From positions 124,001 to 188,000 of the forward strand of contig NZ_JAUSSZ010000009.1 of assembly GCF_030812595.1 (NCBI RefSeq): a stretch of DNA of 64,000 bases. The letters are read 5' to 3'. Below are positions 32,879 through 41,658 of the stretch, in pieces. How positions within the stretch are numbered: position 1 is the first letter of the stretch; each line of letters opens with the position of its first letter. This stretch comes from Arthrobacter bambusae. Its GTDB lineage: Bacteria > Actinomycetota > Actinomycetes > Actinomycetales > Micrococcaceae. The notes under the pieces were generated by a model. That model was not told where the DNA came from. It saw only the letters and a list, made by a program, of their open reading frames with translations, and searched no databases. Position numbers and translations under genes: made by a program.

Positions 32879-33066
32879 ACTTGACCGTTGTCGGAATCGG
32901 GATCGGCGCCTTCGTGGCGTTCATGGCCTTCCAATTCGGGCTGTGGGGTTTTGTCATCGCCCTTCTCTTCATGGGCATCGGTGCACTTCTGGGCCGCGCG
33001 GCGGACGGAAAGCTTGACCTGCGCAGCGTGCTGGATGCGCTCACCGGCCGCCGCTCATCGTCATGA
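32875..33066 (+). CDS. Small membrane protein, DUF2273-like
   Basis: This 63-residue protein is nearly all hydrophobic (TVVGIGIGAFVAFMAFQFGLWGFVIALLFMGIGALLG), giving two closely spaced membrane helices, followed by a short charged tail. Small proteins like this are regular members of Asp23/Gls24 operons, where they may help anchor the soluble partner. The GTG start lies in the stop of the preceding gene and its stop overlaps the next ATG. Confidence 0.75.
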   Translation: MNLTVVGIGIGAFVAFMAFQFGLWGFVIALLFMGIGALLGRAADGKLDLRSVLDALTGRRSSS

Positions 33067-33446
33067 GTTCCACGGCTGGGGCTGTGCAGCCCGCCGTTTC
33101 CCTGGCTGGCCACAACCGAATCAGCACCCAGGCCCTCACCACCTTGGCCCGGGCGGCCGCTGCGGAAGCGCTTGGTATCTCGGCGCAGGATGTTCGCGCC
33201 GAGTGGTCGGACGACGCCGGCCTCCTCGCACTCTCGATTGCCGCCCCGATCCGGGTTCCCTCGCTCACGGAGGTCCTCAGGGATCCCTCGAGGGTAGAGG
33301 GATTCGGCGGTACGGTTTGGGACCGGGCAGTCGCTGCCAAGACGGCCATTCTTGAGCGTGTCACCCAGCTCAGCGGTTCCACCCTGAGCCGCGTGGACAT
33401 CCGGATCAGCGGCGCACGCATCAGCGAAGGAGCCCGCGTACGATGA
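33063..33446 (+). CDS. Second Asp23/Gls24-related protein
   Basis: This 127-residue soluble protein is a diverged Asp23/Gls24 relative: RISTQALTTLARAAAAEALGISAQDVRAEWSDDAGLLALSIAAPIRVPSL, then a helix AKTAILERVTQLSGSTLSRVDIRISG that matches the family's C-terminal helix-strand unit. It is coupled to both neighbours by four-base overlaps. Having two Asp23-type paralogues in one operon is common in actinobacteria and suggests a hetero-oligomer. Confidence 0.7.
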   Translation: MSSTAGAVQPAVSLAGHNRISTQALTTLARAAAAEALGISAQDVRAEWSDDAGLLALSIAAPIRVPSLTEVLRDPSRVEGFGGTVWDRAVAAKTAILERVTQLSGSTLSRVDIRISGARISEGARVR

Positions 33447-34162
33447 GCCATGCCCAGACCCCGCACGCCCGGCGCAATCACTCGGCCACTGCGCATCCGG
33501 ACCCTGAGCACGCGCACACTGCGCATCCGGCCACTGCCGAGGGCGACACCCCCGGCGTTCAAACACCGGGCACCTCCGACGACCGGCGCGACGCCGGGCT
33601 CCAGCGCATCCTCAGGCGCGAAACCCGTTCCTCCCGGGCGGGAATGGCCGGGCTGGCCGCTGCTCTTGTGATCGCGGCCTGCGTTTATGCCCTCCTCGAA
33701 TCCGCCTTGCGCGCCATCGGCCAACCACCGTGGCTCATTGACCCGCAAACTGCTGCCGAACGGCTTACGGCGCTGCCCGCGGGGATTTCCCCTCTTCTGC
33801 TCGGTGCACTCGGCGGCGTCGTGGCGATGGTGGGCCTGATGTTCTTCTTGAACGCAGTCCTGCCGGGCAGAAAGTCCCGTCATTTGATCGAGGATCCACG
33901 CGCCGGAGTAGTGGTGGATGACGAAGTCATCGCTTCCGCACTCGCCCGGGTTGCCCGGATGTCAGCGAATGTCACACAGGAACAGGTCATGGTGGTGGTT
34001 TCGCAGAGGCTGGTTGTGGTCAACGTCCGGCCCACCTCGGGCGTGCCGTTGCACGAGGAACGGATCCTGGCCGCCGTCGAGGATGAACTTCACAGGATGG
34101 CACCTTCGCCCATGCCTTCAGTCCGGGTCAATATCGCTACGTCCGGGGTGATCGGGGCATGA
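33443..34162 (+). CDS. DUF6286-type membrane protein of the Asp23 operon
   Basis: This 239-residue protein has a disordered, His- and Pro-rich N-terminus (residues 1-65), two membrane helices (about 70-90 and 115-140) and a soluble C-terminal domain with an Asp23-like pattern (VIASALARVARMSANVTQEQVMVVVSQRLVVVNVRPTSG). The layout matches DUF6286 proteins found in actinobacterial Gls24 loci. It probably anchors the soluble Asp23-type proteins at the membrane. The function is not known directly. Confidence 0.7.
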   Translation: MSHAQTPHARRNHSATAHPDPEHAHTAHPATAEGDTPGVQTPGTSDDRRDAGLQRILRRETRSSRAGMAGLAAALVIAACVYALLESALRAIGQPPWLIDPQTAAERLTALPAGISPLLLGALGGVVAMVGLMFFLNAVLPGRKSRHLIEDPRAGVVVDDEVIASALARVARMSANVTQEQVMVVVSQRLVVVNVRPTSGVPLHEERILAAVEDELHRMAPSPMPSVRVNIATSGVIGA

Positions 34163-34770
34163 ACGGCACTCCGCACGTCCTCAACCGCATCCTGATCGGC
34201 ATCCTTGGCTTGAAGCTGCTGGCCATCGGCATTCTCCTGGTTCTGCTTGCCACCGTTCCCGCCGTGGGCACTTGGTGGCAAGGGTGGTCCGCGGGGCTCT
34301 GGGAACACGCCAAGTACCTCTCTGAGCAGACCCGTATCCCAGGGCGGGAGGAAAGCTGGCTTTGGGTGGCAGCAGCAGCGGTACTTGTTGTGTTGATCGT
34401 GCTGATGGTGGCCTGGGTGTCGCAGCAGGGCAAAGGCCGGGCCAACCTCATCGTGTCGGAGTACGACGAGGCCGGGACTCCTGGCGATGTAAACATCGGT
34501 GGGAACCTTGCGGAGCAAGCGCTGAAGCATGCCCTTGCGGACCGTACCGATCTTGCGGGCGTGACGGTGGCGACCTACGAGGTCAACGGGCGTCCGGGCC
34601 TCCGGATCCGGGTCCAGCCGCGCCAGGGCGTTTCCCCGCACACGCTGGCGGCAGACGTCTCCCGGCTGGTGGAGGCGCTGGACATGGTGGTGGGACGCAA
34701 AACCCCCGTGTTGATTCACATCGGGGCCGGCGCGCGGACCAGGTTCAGCAGGGCTGAGCGCGTCCGTTGA
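34159..34770 (+). CDS. AmaP-like alkaline shock membrane anchor protein
   Basis: This 203-residue protein has two membrane helices (about residues 9-32 and 69-90) with a short loop between, then a soluble domain (IGGNLAEQALKHALADRTDLAGVTVATYEVNGRPGLRIRVQPRQG). This is the architecture of AmaP, which recruits Asp23 to the membrane in Staphylococcus. It is the last gene of the overlapping set. The alpha-glucosidase gene is convergent 34 bp downstream with no evident terminator between. Confidence 0.75.
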   Translation: MNGTPHVLNRILIGILGLKLLAIGILLVLLATVPAVGTWWQGWSAGLWEHAKYLSEQTRIPGREESWLWVAAAAVLVVLIVLMVAWVSQQGKGRANLIVSEYDEAGTPGDVNIGGNLAEQALKHALADRTDLAGVTVATYEVNGRPGLRIRVQPRQGVSPHTLAADVSRLVEALDMVVGRKTPVLIHIGAGARTRFSRAERVR

Positions 34771-34804
34771 ACTGACGCCAACGGTTGATGGACGGATGAC
34801 CCTG

Positions 34805-36670
34805 CTACCTGGTCCGCGCCACGAGGTACGCCCCGCTGTTCGGGACAATCGACGTCCCGCCAGAGCCGCCATCGCTGGACAGTTCGACTCGGAGCCCGGC
34901 CGGGACGGGGAGAGCCGCAGTGCCCATGTTGACCACGACCAGCACGTCCCTGTTGTGGAAGGCCAGGACGCCATTGGCGGGATCGTGCTCCTCGGCCCAC
35001 TGGAACGTGCCCGAGCCCAGTCGGTGGGACCTGCGAAATGCCAGGACCGAGCGGTACAGCTCCAAGGTGGAGCCCCCGACGCCGGCTTGGATGTCTGCGG
35101 CGAGCTCGCCGAACGCTTCGGGTTGAGGCAGCCAGGGCGCCGCGGGCGCTTTGCCGGCAGCACCGGCGCCGCCGGCACCAGCGGATGCCGTTTCCGAGAA
35201 TCCGTAGCCGGGCTCGGCGGATTTCCAGGGCAGCGGCACGCGGCACCCGTCCCGGCCGCGCTCCACGCCCTTGGTCCGGAAGAAGGTTGGGTCCTGGCGC
35301 GCTTCGGCTGGCAGGGACGTGTGCTCCGGAAGGCCCAGTTCTTCACCTTGGTACAAGTAGGCCGAGCCCGGCAGGGCGAAGGAGACCATGGAAGCCGCCC
35401 GTGCCCGTGCCAGACCCAGGCCGGCGTCTGGCTGCTCGTCCTCCGCCGCGATTCCCTTGGGGAAGGTGGTTGGGTCGGCCAGTCCGAAACGGCTGGGGTG
35501 CCGGACGGTGTCGTGGTTGCTCAGGACCCAAGTGGAGGGAGCCTGGACGGATCCCGCCGCGTACAGCGAAGATTCGATTGCCTCCGCCATTCGTTCGGCG
35601 TCCCAGCCTGCCAGGAGGAAATCGAAGTTGAAAGCTTGTTGCATTTCGTCCTTGCGCACGTATCGGGCCAACCGTTCGGCAGGCTCGACCCAGGCCTCGG
35701 CAACCAGCATGCGGTCGCCATCGTATTCGGCCAGGACTTTGTGCCATTCACGGTAGATTTCGTGGACGCCGTCCTGGTCGAAGAAGGGCGACGGCGGGTC
35801 CAGCGGTGGCTTGACCTTGTGTTCGACGGCGGTCGCGACGGACCCGGCAACGGGCTCGGCTCCTGCGGCGGAGTGCGGGTGTGCCGTGTGTGGCTCGACA
35901 GCTTCGCTATGGGCGCCCGGTGCGGACAAGCCACCCTCGACCATGGCAGCAGCGCCTTCCCAATCGGGCAGGCCGGCTTCTTTGACGAGGCCGTGGGCAA
36001 CATCCACCCGGAAACCGTCGACTCCGCGGTCCAGCCAGAAGCGCAGTACCGAACGCATCTCTTCGTGGACCTCGGGGTTCTCCCAGTTGAGATCGGGCTG
36101 CTTCGTATCGAAAAGGTGCAGGTACCACTGGCCGGGAGTGCCATCGTCGTTCATGAGGCGCGTCCACGCCGGGCCGCCGAAGATGGATTTCCAATTATTC
36201 GGGGCCAAGGCGCCGTCCCCGGAGCCTGGTTTGGAGTCTTTGCCCGGGTGGAACATGTAGCGCTCGCGTTCAGGGGAGCCGGGGCCGGCGGCAAGGGCTT
36301 CGCGGAACCAGGCGTGCTCGTCAGAGGTGTGGTTGGGCACGAGGTCTACGATCACCTTGATGCCGAGGCTGTGTGCCTTCTCCAGCATGGCGTCGAAGTC
36401 ATCCAAGGTGCCGAAGAGGGGATCGACGGCCCGGTAGTCCGCTACGTCGTATCCGGCATCAGCCTGCGGCGACTTGTAGAACGGGGAGAGCCATACGGCG
36501 TCCACGCCCAACGTTTGCAGATAGGGCAGTTTCGCTGTGACCCCGGCGAGGTCGCCCATCCCGTCGCCGTTGGCATCCGCGAAAGAGCGAGGATAGATCT
36601 GGTACACGACGGCGCTTGCCCACCACGCGGAATTGCTGGAACCGGGGGTCGGGATCGGGGTGTGCGGCAC
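34805..36670 (-). CDS. Alpha-glucosidase / glycoside hydrolase family 13
   Basis: This 621-residue cytoplasmic enzyme has the GH13 barrel: VVYQIYPRSFADANGDGMGDL, DLVPNHTSDEH, the nucleophile Asp223 in GFRVDVAHG, the acid/base Glu325 in LVAEAWVEP, and Asp387 in LSNHDTVRH. It would cleave alpha-glucosides such as maltose or trehalose-type sugars. Two insertions are unusual: residues ~250-290 (Ala, His, Pro-rich) and a Gly/Ala-rich stretch near 500. It is divergent from the sugar-binding lipoprotein, sharing a promoter region with a LacI-type operator. Confidence 0.9.
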   Translation of the reverse strand: MPHTPIPTPGSSNSAWWASAVVYQIYPRSFADANGDGMGDLAGVTAKLPYLQTLGVDAVWLSPFYKSPQADAGYDVADYRAVDPLFGTLDDFDAMLEKAHSLGIKVIVDLVPNHTSDEHAWFREALAAGPGSPERERYMFHPGKDSKPGSGDGALAPNNWKSIFGGPAWTRLMNDDGTPGQWYLHLFDTKQPDLNWENPEVHEEMRSVLRFWLDRGVDGFRVDVAHGLVKEAGLPDWEGAAAMVEGGLSAPGAHSEAVEPHTAHPHSAAGAEPVAGSVATAVEHKVKPPLDPPSPFFDQDGVHEIYREWHKVLAEYDGDRMLVAEAWVEPAERLARYVRKDEMQQAFNFDFLLAGWDAERMAEAIESSLYAAGSVQAPSTWVLSNHDTVRHPSRFGLADPTTFPKGIAAEDEQPDAGLGLARARAASMVSFALPGSAYLYQGEELGLPEHTSLPAEARQDPTFFRTKGVERGRDGCRVPLPWKSAEPGYGFSETASAGAGGAGAAGKAPAAPWLPQPEAFGELAADIQAGVGGSTLELYRSVLAFRRSHRLGSGTFQWAEEHDPANGVLAFHNRDVLVVVNMGTAALPVPAGLRVELSSDGGSGGTSIVPNSGAYLVARTR

Positions 36671-36696
36671 TGGATTCCTCTCAGGGACATATTTTT

Positions 36697-36712
36697 ATGT
36701 AAACGCTTGCAT
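36697..36712. promoter_or_regulatory. LacI-family operator between alpha-glucosidase and ABC importer
   Basis: ATGTAAACGCTTGCAT is a 16-bp near-palindrome with the central CG typical of LacI/CcpA-type sites. It is 27 bp upstream of the alpha-glucosidase start and 87 bp upstream of the binding protein, so one repressor can control both directions. The likely repressor is the LacI protein at 40447. Confidence 0.7.
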
Positions 36713-36798
36713 TACTACCCGGAAGCTTACTAATGTGAGGCTCACCACATCAACCGCACTGCGGAAAAACCTGGTCCACTCACTGAGGAGTTCCCAGC

Positions 36799-38079
36799 AT
36801 GAACACACGCAAGTACCTTTTGCCGGCTGCTGTTGCCGGCGTGCTAGCCATGTCCCTGTCCGCCTGTGGTGGCGGCGGGGGCGGCAGCACTGCCTCAAGC
36901 GGCGGAGATGCCGCAGCAAACCTCGACGCACGGGGTCCGATCACCTACGTGCAAGGCAAGGACAACAGCAACGTTGTCCGCCCGCTTGTCGATAAGTGGA
37001 ATGCGGCGCACCCGGACCAGAAGGTCACCTTCAAGGAGCAGTCCGACCAGGCGGACCAGCAACACGACGACCTCGTCCAGAACTTCCAGGCCAAAAACGC
37101 CAACTACGACGTGGTTGACGTGGACGTCATCTGGACGGCTGAGTTTGCCGCTAAGGGTTGGCTGCAGCCGCTCCAGGACAAGATGAGCATCGACACGTCC
37201 AAGATGTTGCCTGCCACGGTCAAGACAGCCACCTACAACAACACCCTCTTCGCGGCGCCCCAGACCTCCGACGGCGGCATCCTCTTCTACCGCAAGGACT
37301 TGGTGCCCACGCCGCCCAAGACCTGGGACGAGATGATGAGCATGTGTTCCATCGCGAAGTCCCACAACATTGACTGCTACGCGGGACAGTTCGCCAAGTA
37401 CGAAGGCCTCACGGTCAACGCGGCTGAAGCCATCAACACGGCCGGCGGCACGATCGTTGGAGACGACGGCAAATCGACGGTGACTTCTGCGGCGGCCAAG
37501 GCTGGCCTCAACAACCTGGTCACCGCCTACAAGAACGGAAACATCCCCACGCAAGCCGTCACTTACCAGGAAGAACAAGGCCGGCAATCCTTCGAGGACG
37601 GCAAACTGCTCTTCCTGCGCAACTGGCCGTATGTCTACAACCTCGCCAAGACGGACGGCTCCTCCAAGGTGAAGGACACCTTCGGCATGGCCCCGCTTCC
37701 GGGCAAGAGCGGCCCTGGTGCTTCCTCCCTCGGTGGGCACAACCTCGCTATCAGCGTCTACTCCCAGCACAAGGCAACCGCAAAGGACTTCCTGGCCTTC
37801 ATGACCAGTGAAGAAACTGAGAAGTTCTACGCAACCCAGGGTTCACTCGCCCCGGTGCTCGGTTCGTTGTACGACGATGCCACCCTGGTCCAGCAGCTGC
37901 CGTACCTGCCGGTGCTGAAGACCTCGATCTCGAATGCCGTGCCGCGCCCGGTCACGCCGTTCTACCCGGCCGTCACCAAGGCCATCCAGGACAACGCCTA
38001 CGCTGCCATCAAGGGTGACAAGTCCGTAGACCAAGCCATGACGGATATGGATACGGCCATCAACTCGGCCAGTCAGTAG
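36799..38079 (+). CDS. Extracellular solute-binding protein of a sugar ABC importer
   Basis: This 426-residue lipoprotein has a signal peptide ending in the lipobox LSAC (Cys25), followed by a Gly/Ser linker and a family 1 solute-binding fold (VRPLVDKWNAAHPDQKVTFKEQ, QTSDGGILFYRKDLVPTPPKTWDEM). It is divergent from the alpha-glucosidase and followed by two permeases, so an alpha-glucoside such as maltose, trehalose or sucrose is the likely ligand. A stable hairpin after its stop probably raises its level relative to the permeases. Confidence 0.9.
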   Translation: MNTRKYLLPAAVAGVLAMSLSACGGGGGGSTASSGGDAAANLDARGPITYVQGKDNSNVVRPLVDKWNAAHPDQKVTFKEQSDQADQQHDDLVQNFQAKNANYDVVDVDVIWTAEFAAKGWLQPLQDKMSIDTSKMLPATVKTATYNNTLFAAPQTSDGGILFYRKDLVPTPPKTWDEMMSMCSIAKSHNIDCYAGQFAKYEGLTVNAAEAINTAGGTIVGDDGKSTVTSAAAKAGLNNLVTAYKNGNIPTQAVTYQEEQGRQSFEDGKLLFLRNWPYVYNLAKTDGSSKVKDTFGMAPLPGKSGPGASSLGGHNLAISVYSQHKATAKDFLAFMTSEETEKFYATQGSLAPVLGSLYDDATLVQQLPYLPVLKTSISNAVPRPVTPFYPAVTKAIQDNAYAAIKGDKSVDQAMTDMDTAINSASQ

Positions 38080-38090
38080 CGACACCCCCA

Positions 38091-38140
38091 GTGTCCTTCG
38101 GGCGGCTGTCGCGTAGCGCGAACGGCCGCCCGAGGGACAC
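38091..38140 (+). terminator. Intra-operon stem-loop after the binding-protein gene
   Basis: GTGTCCTTCGGGCGGC at 38091 pairs with GCCGCCCGAGGGACAC ending at 38140 around a loop with its own CGCG-TAG-CGCG pairing. There is no T-run. Such hairpins between binding protein and permease genes stabilise the upstream mRNA and lower permease expression. Confidence 0.7.
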
Positions 38141-38166
38141 GCCACCACATTCCGGAAGGAGGGGAC

Positions 38167-39186
38167 ATGTCCACACTTGCGCAGCCTAAGCGGGCGCCAG
38201 AGACACCAGGCCCCAAAACCAAAAAAGTTCAAAAAGAAGTAGGACAGGACCGGGCGGCGACATCCCAAGGCCGGTGGGCGTTCTGGTTGATTTCCCCTGC
38301 CTTGGTATTGCTCGCGGTAGTCATCGTCTACCCCGTGGTCAACGCGATCATCATGGCCTTCCAGAAGGACCAGGGCCTTGATCCGGCGACCAAGCTTTTC
38401 GTCCAAGGCGGACCCGCCGGCTTTGACAACTTTGTCCACTGGCTGGCCCAGCAATGCGGCTCGGCTGCCTGTGCGCCTGGCACCCTTGGCTCCCAGTTCT
38501 GGGGCGCCGTGGGAACGACGTTCTTCTTCACCGCGGTAACCGTGGTGCTCGAGACGGTCCTGGGCTTCTGGATGGCCGTTATCATGGCACGGAGTTTCCG
38601 CGGCCGCAGTGCCCTCCGTGCTGCTGTCCTGGTGCCGTGGGCCATTCCTACGGCCGTGACCGCAAAGCTGTGGTTCTTCATCTTCGCCTTCGACGGCATC
38701 GCCAACAAGCTCTTTGGGACGGCGATCCTGTGGACCGGAAGTGAATGGCCGGCACGCTGGGCGATCATCATCTCCGATGTCTGGAAGACCACGCCGTTTA
38801 TGGCCTTGCTCATTTTGGCTGGACTCCAGATCATCCCGGCAGAGGTGTACGAGGCCGCGAAGGTCGACGGCGCCTCGGCCTGGCAACGTTTCACCCAGAT
38901 CACCTTGCCGCTGGTGAAGCCGGCGCTCATGGTTGCTGTCCTGTTCCGTGTCCTTGACGCGCTGCGCATGTATGACCTCCCGGCCATCATGACCCAGGGC
39001 TCGAACAACACAACAACGTTGTCGATCCTGGTGGTTGAACAGATCCGCCAGGGATTCAATTCAGCGGCAGCACTGTCCACCATCACCTTCCTGATCATCT
39101 TCCTCGTTGCGTTCATCTTCGTTCGTTTCCTGGGAGCCAACGCAGTCGCCTCAGCCACGCCTAAGACCAAGGGGCAGGAAAAATGA
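38167..39186 (+). CDS. Sugar ABC transporter permease, MalF-like
   Basis: This 339-residue inner membrane protein has a polar N-terminal ~40 residues and about six helices. The EAA loop that docks the ATPase is YEAAKVDGASAWQRFTQITLPLVKPALM near residues 228-255. It pairs with the downstream permease, whose start overlaps its stop (ATGA). There is a small Cys-containing loop after helix 1 (QQCGSAACAPG), typical of some AglF/ThuF-type subunits. No ATPase gene follows. Confidence 0.9.
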   Translation: MSTLAQPKRAPETPGPKTKKVQKEVGQDRAATSQGRWAFWLISPALVLLAVVIVYPVVNAIIMAFQKDQGLDPATKLFVQGGPAGFDNFVHWLAQQCGSAACAPGTLGSQFWGAVGTTFFFTAVTVVLETVLGFWMAVIMARSFRGRSALRAAVLVPWAIPTAVTAKLWFFIFAFDGIANKLFGTAILWTGSEWPARWAIIISDVWKTTPFMALLILAGLQIIPAEVYEAAKVDGASAWQRFTQITLPLVKPALMVAVLFRVLDALRMYDLPAIMTQGSNNTTTLSILVVEQIRQGFNSAAALSTITFLIIFLVAFIFVRFLGANAVASATPKTKGQEK

Positions 39187-40058
39187 CCGCCGTGAGCATT
39201 GACTCCGCGCCCAAGACAGCTGCCCGACGGCGGGAACGCTGGGCGAGCGGGCGCACGTACCTCAGCGCAGCGCTCATTTTCATCTGGTGCTTGCTTCCGT
39301 TCTACTGGATGATCGTGACCGCGTTCCGCGACGTCGGATACACCTTCGATTCGACGCCTTTCTTCACCCACGTCACCTGGGACAACTTCACCACGGTGTT
39401 CTCTGAAAACCTGGGCAACCACTTCGGCCGGAACCTCCTGAACTCGCTCCTCGTGGCAGGGGTAACCACCGTAGTGGCCCTCCTTTTCGGAGTGTTTGCG
39501 GCCTATGCCCTGTCCAGGCTTGAGTTCCGTTTCAAATTCCTTGTCCTCGGCTTTGTCCTCGGGGCATCGATGTTCCCGGGCGTGGCCTTGGTGACGCCGC
39601 TGTTCCAGCTGTTCACCAATATCGGCTGGTATGGCACATATCAGGCACTGATCATTCCGAACATTTCCTTTGTGCTTCCCCTGACGGTCTACACCTTGAC
39701 GTCATTCTTCCGGGAGATGCCGTGGGAACTGGAGGAATCGGCTCGAATCGATGGTTGCACGCAGGGCCAGGCATTCCGCAAGGTGATCATGCCGCTTGCT
39801 GCGCCCGCCGTGTTCACTACCGCAATCCTGGCGTTCATCGCTTCGTGGAATGAGTTCCTCATCGCGAGCCAGCTGTCCAACGAGCAGACCAAGACCGTCA
39901 CGGTGGCTATCGCCTACTTCGCCGGTGCCCAGGCCCACCAGGAGCCTTACACCGCCGTCATGGCCGCCGGAACGGTCGTGACGATTCCGCTTGTGATCCT
40001 CGTGCTGGTCTTCCAGCGCAAGATCGTGGCGGGCCTGACAGCCGGCGCCGTCAAATGA
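39183..40058 (+). CDS. Sugar ABC transporter permease, MalG-like
   Basis: This 291-residue membrane protein has about six helices and the EAA loop LEESARIDGCTQGQAFRKVIMPLAAP near residues 182-207. It forms the second half of the transmembrane channel with the preceding permease. Both its start and stop overlap neighbours by four bases, so binding protein, the two permeases and the small membrane protein form one operon. The ATPase is not encoded here. Confidence 0.9.
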   Translation: MTAVSIDSAPKTAARRRERWASGRTYLSAALIFIWCLLPFYWMIVTAFRDVGYTFDSTPFFTHVTWDNFTTVFSENLGNHFGRNLLNSLLVAGVTTVVALLFGVFAAYALSRLEFRFKFLVLGFVLGASMFPGVALVTPLFQLFTNIGWYGTYQALIIPNISFVLPLTVYTLTSFFREMPWELEESARIDGCTQGQAFRKVIMPLAAPAVFTTAILAFIASWNEFLIASQLSNEQTKTVTVAIAYFAGAQAHQEPYTAVMAAGTVVTIPLVILVLVFQRKIVAGLTAGAVK

Positions 40059-40327
40059 CGCACACCCCGGATTCGGCCGGGCCGTCCCTCGGCGGCCCGG
40101 CCAAGGAGCAGAACACGCGAGTGAAATCTGCGGAAGATTTCGACCTCGTCATAGGTTTTCTCGCCTTTTGGGCCTTGGTCCTGCTGGTCATCACAGTGGC
40201 CGCGGAGCTCACGGCCCAGCCCGCGCTGGGCTGGGCCTTGGGCCTGCTGGCAGTGGTGCTGGCCCTATGGGGGATGCTTCGGCTTCGCCGGCGGCTCCCC
40301 GCTCGGACGTCCAGGCGCATCAGCTGA
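40055..40327 (+). CDS. Small membrane protein of the sugar ABC operon
   Basis: This 90-residue protein has a polar N-terminus and two membrane helices (about residues 31-51 and 58-75), then a basic tail. It is not part of canonical ABC transporters, but its start overlaps the permease stop (ATGA). Small YrdB-like or DUF2568-type proteins of this size do occur beside sugar loci in actinobacteria; I cannot name the family with confidence. Confidence 0.6.
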   Translation: MTHTPDSAGPSLGGPAKEQNTRVKSAEDFDLVIGFLAFWALVLLVITVAAELTAQPALGWALGLLAVVLALWGMLRLRRRLPARTSRRIS

Positions 40328-40446
40328 GCAGCGAGCCGAAATAAGCAGCGCGGAATCGGCGGAGGGCAACCATGCGGAATACGCTGGTTATCCGTCGTCT
40401 GGGAAGGAACCCCCGGCTTCCGCCCGGAATCTTTGAGGGGGCTTGA

Positions 40447-41505
40447 GTGGCAAAAACGAGTGAACGGTCGCAGCGTGGCGGCCACGCAGGTGCCAGCATT
40501 GAGGACGTCGCACAGGCCGCGGGCGTTTCCACCGCCACCGTTTCCCGCGCAGTGCGCGGCCTTCCCCGGGTATCTCCTGCTACCCGGGAAAAGATCCTGC
40601 GGGTCGCCGGAGAACTCGGTTATGTGGCGTCGTCGTCCGCTTCCGGATTGGCTACGGGCCGTACGAAGACAATCGGGGTGCTGGCCCCTTATGTGGACCG
40701 TTGGTTCTTCTTCAAGGCGATCGAGGGCGTGGACCGCGAGCTCCACGCTCGCGGGTACAACCTGTCGCTGTTCAACCTGGGCGGCCAGCGCGGAGCGCGG
40801 GAACGGCTCTTCAGCAAGACGATGGTCTACAAGCAGATCGACGCACTCCTTGTCCTCTGCATGTCCCTGACGCCCGAGGAAATCGCCGATCTCCAAAGGA
40901 TCGAAATTCCCTTGGTGATTGTCGGCGGTCCAGTGGAGGACTGCCCCAGCATCGGCATCGACGATTACGCTGCGTCTGTGGAAGCCACCATGCATCTGTT
41001 GAACCTCGGCCACCGGGAGATCGCGCTGCTCCATGGCCAGGACGATTCCGACCTGAACTTCACCGTGCCGCGACTGCGCGTTGACGGTTTCACGGACGCC
41101 ATGACGAGCGCGGGCTGTTCCATGCCTTCGGAGTGGGACATTTTCGGAAACTTCACCGTGGGCAGCGGCCAGGAAGCCTTTGACGAGCTCTGGAGCAAAC
41201 CCGGGCGCAAACCGACGGCAATCTTCTGTGCTTCCGATGAAATGGCCATGGGTGCCATGTTGCAGGCGCGGCGCCGTGGCGTCCGCGTGCCGGAAGAACT
41301 GTCCATCATCGGCATTGACAACCATGAATTCTCCGAGGCAATGGGCCTGACAACCGTGGCCCAGGACCCTGTTGAACAAGGCCAACTGGGCACGCGCATG
41401 CTGTTGGACGAATTGGCCGGGGCCGCAGGTTCCGTGCGGTCGATGAAAGCAGCCCACCGGCTGATCGTCCGCGAAACCACCGGTCCGCCCCGCCCCAAGG
41501 ACTGA
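40447..41505 (+). CDS. LacI family regulator of the alpha-glucoside locus
   Basis: This 352-residue protein has the LacI HTH at the start (SIEDVAQAAGVSTATVSRAVRGLPRVSPATREKILRVAGELGY, about residues 17-60) and an effector-binding domain with AIFCASDEMAMGAMLQARRRGVRVPEELSIIGIDNHEFSE. The GTG start at 40447 follows GAGGGGGCTT. It closes the sugar ABC operon at a distance of 119 bp, so it is the best candidate for binding the palindrome at 36697. Confidence 0.85.
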   Translation: MAKTSERSQRGGHAGASIEDVAQAAGVSTATVSRAVRGLPRVSPATREKILRVAGELGYVASSSASGLATGRTKTIGVLAPYVDRWFFFKAIEGVDRELHARGYNLSLFNLGGQRGARERLFSKTMVYKQIDALLVLCMSLTPEEIADLQRIEIPLVIVGGPVEDCPSIGIDDYAASVEATMHLLNLGHREIALLHGQDDSDLNFTVPRLRVDGFTDAMTSAGCSMPSEWDIFGNFTVGSGQEAFDELWSKPGRKPTAIFCASDEMAMGAMLQARRRGVRVPEELSIIGIDNHEFSEAMGLTTVAQDPVEQGQLGTRMLLDELAGAAGSVRSMKAAHRLIVRETTGPPRPKD

Positions 41506-41526
41506 GCCAGCGGGTGGCGAGGGTGG

Positions 41527-41657
41527 CGAGGGTGGCGGTGGGTGGGGCCACGCCGTGGGGGTTCCCTGGCCGAGCTTGCGAGGCGAGGGTGGCGGTGGGT
41601 GGGGCCACGCCGTGGGGGTTCCCTGGCCGAGCTTGCGAGGCGAGGGTGGCGGTGGGG
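41527..41657. repeat. 57-bp tandem repeat, 2.3 copies
   Basis: A 57-bp unit starting CGAGGGTGGCGGTGGGTGG at 41527 recurs exactly at 41584, with a partial third copy from 41641. It is very G-rich on the + strand and fills the space between the LacI stop and the convergent hypothetical gene. A 9-base GGTGGCGAG motif precedes it twice more. Confidence 0.9.
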
Positions 41658-41658
41658 A

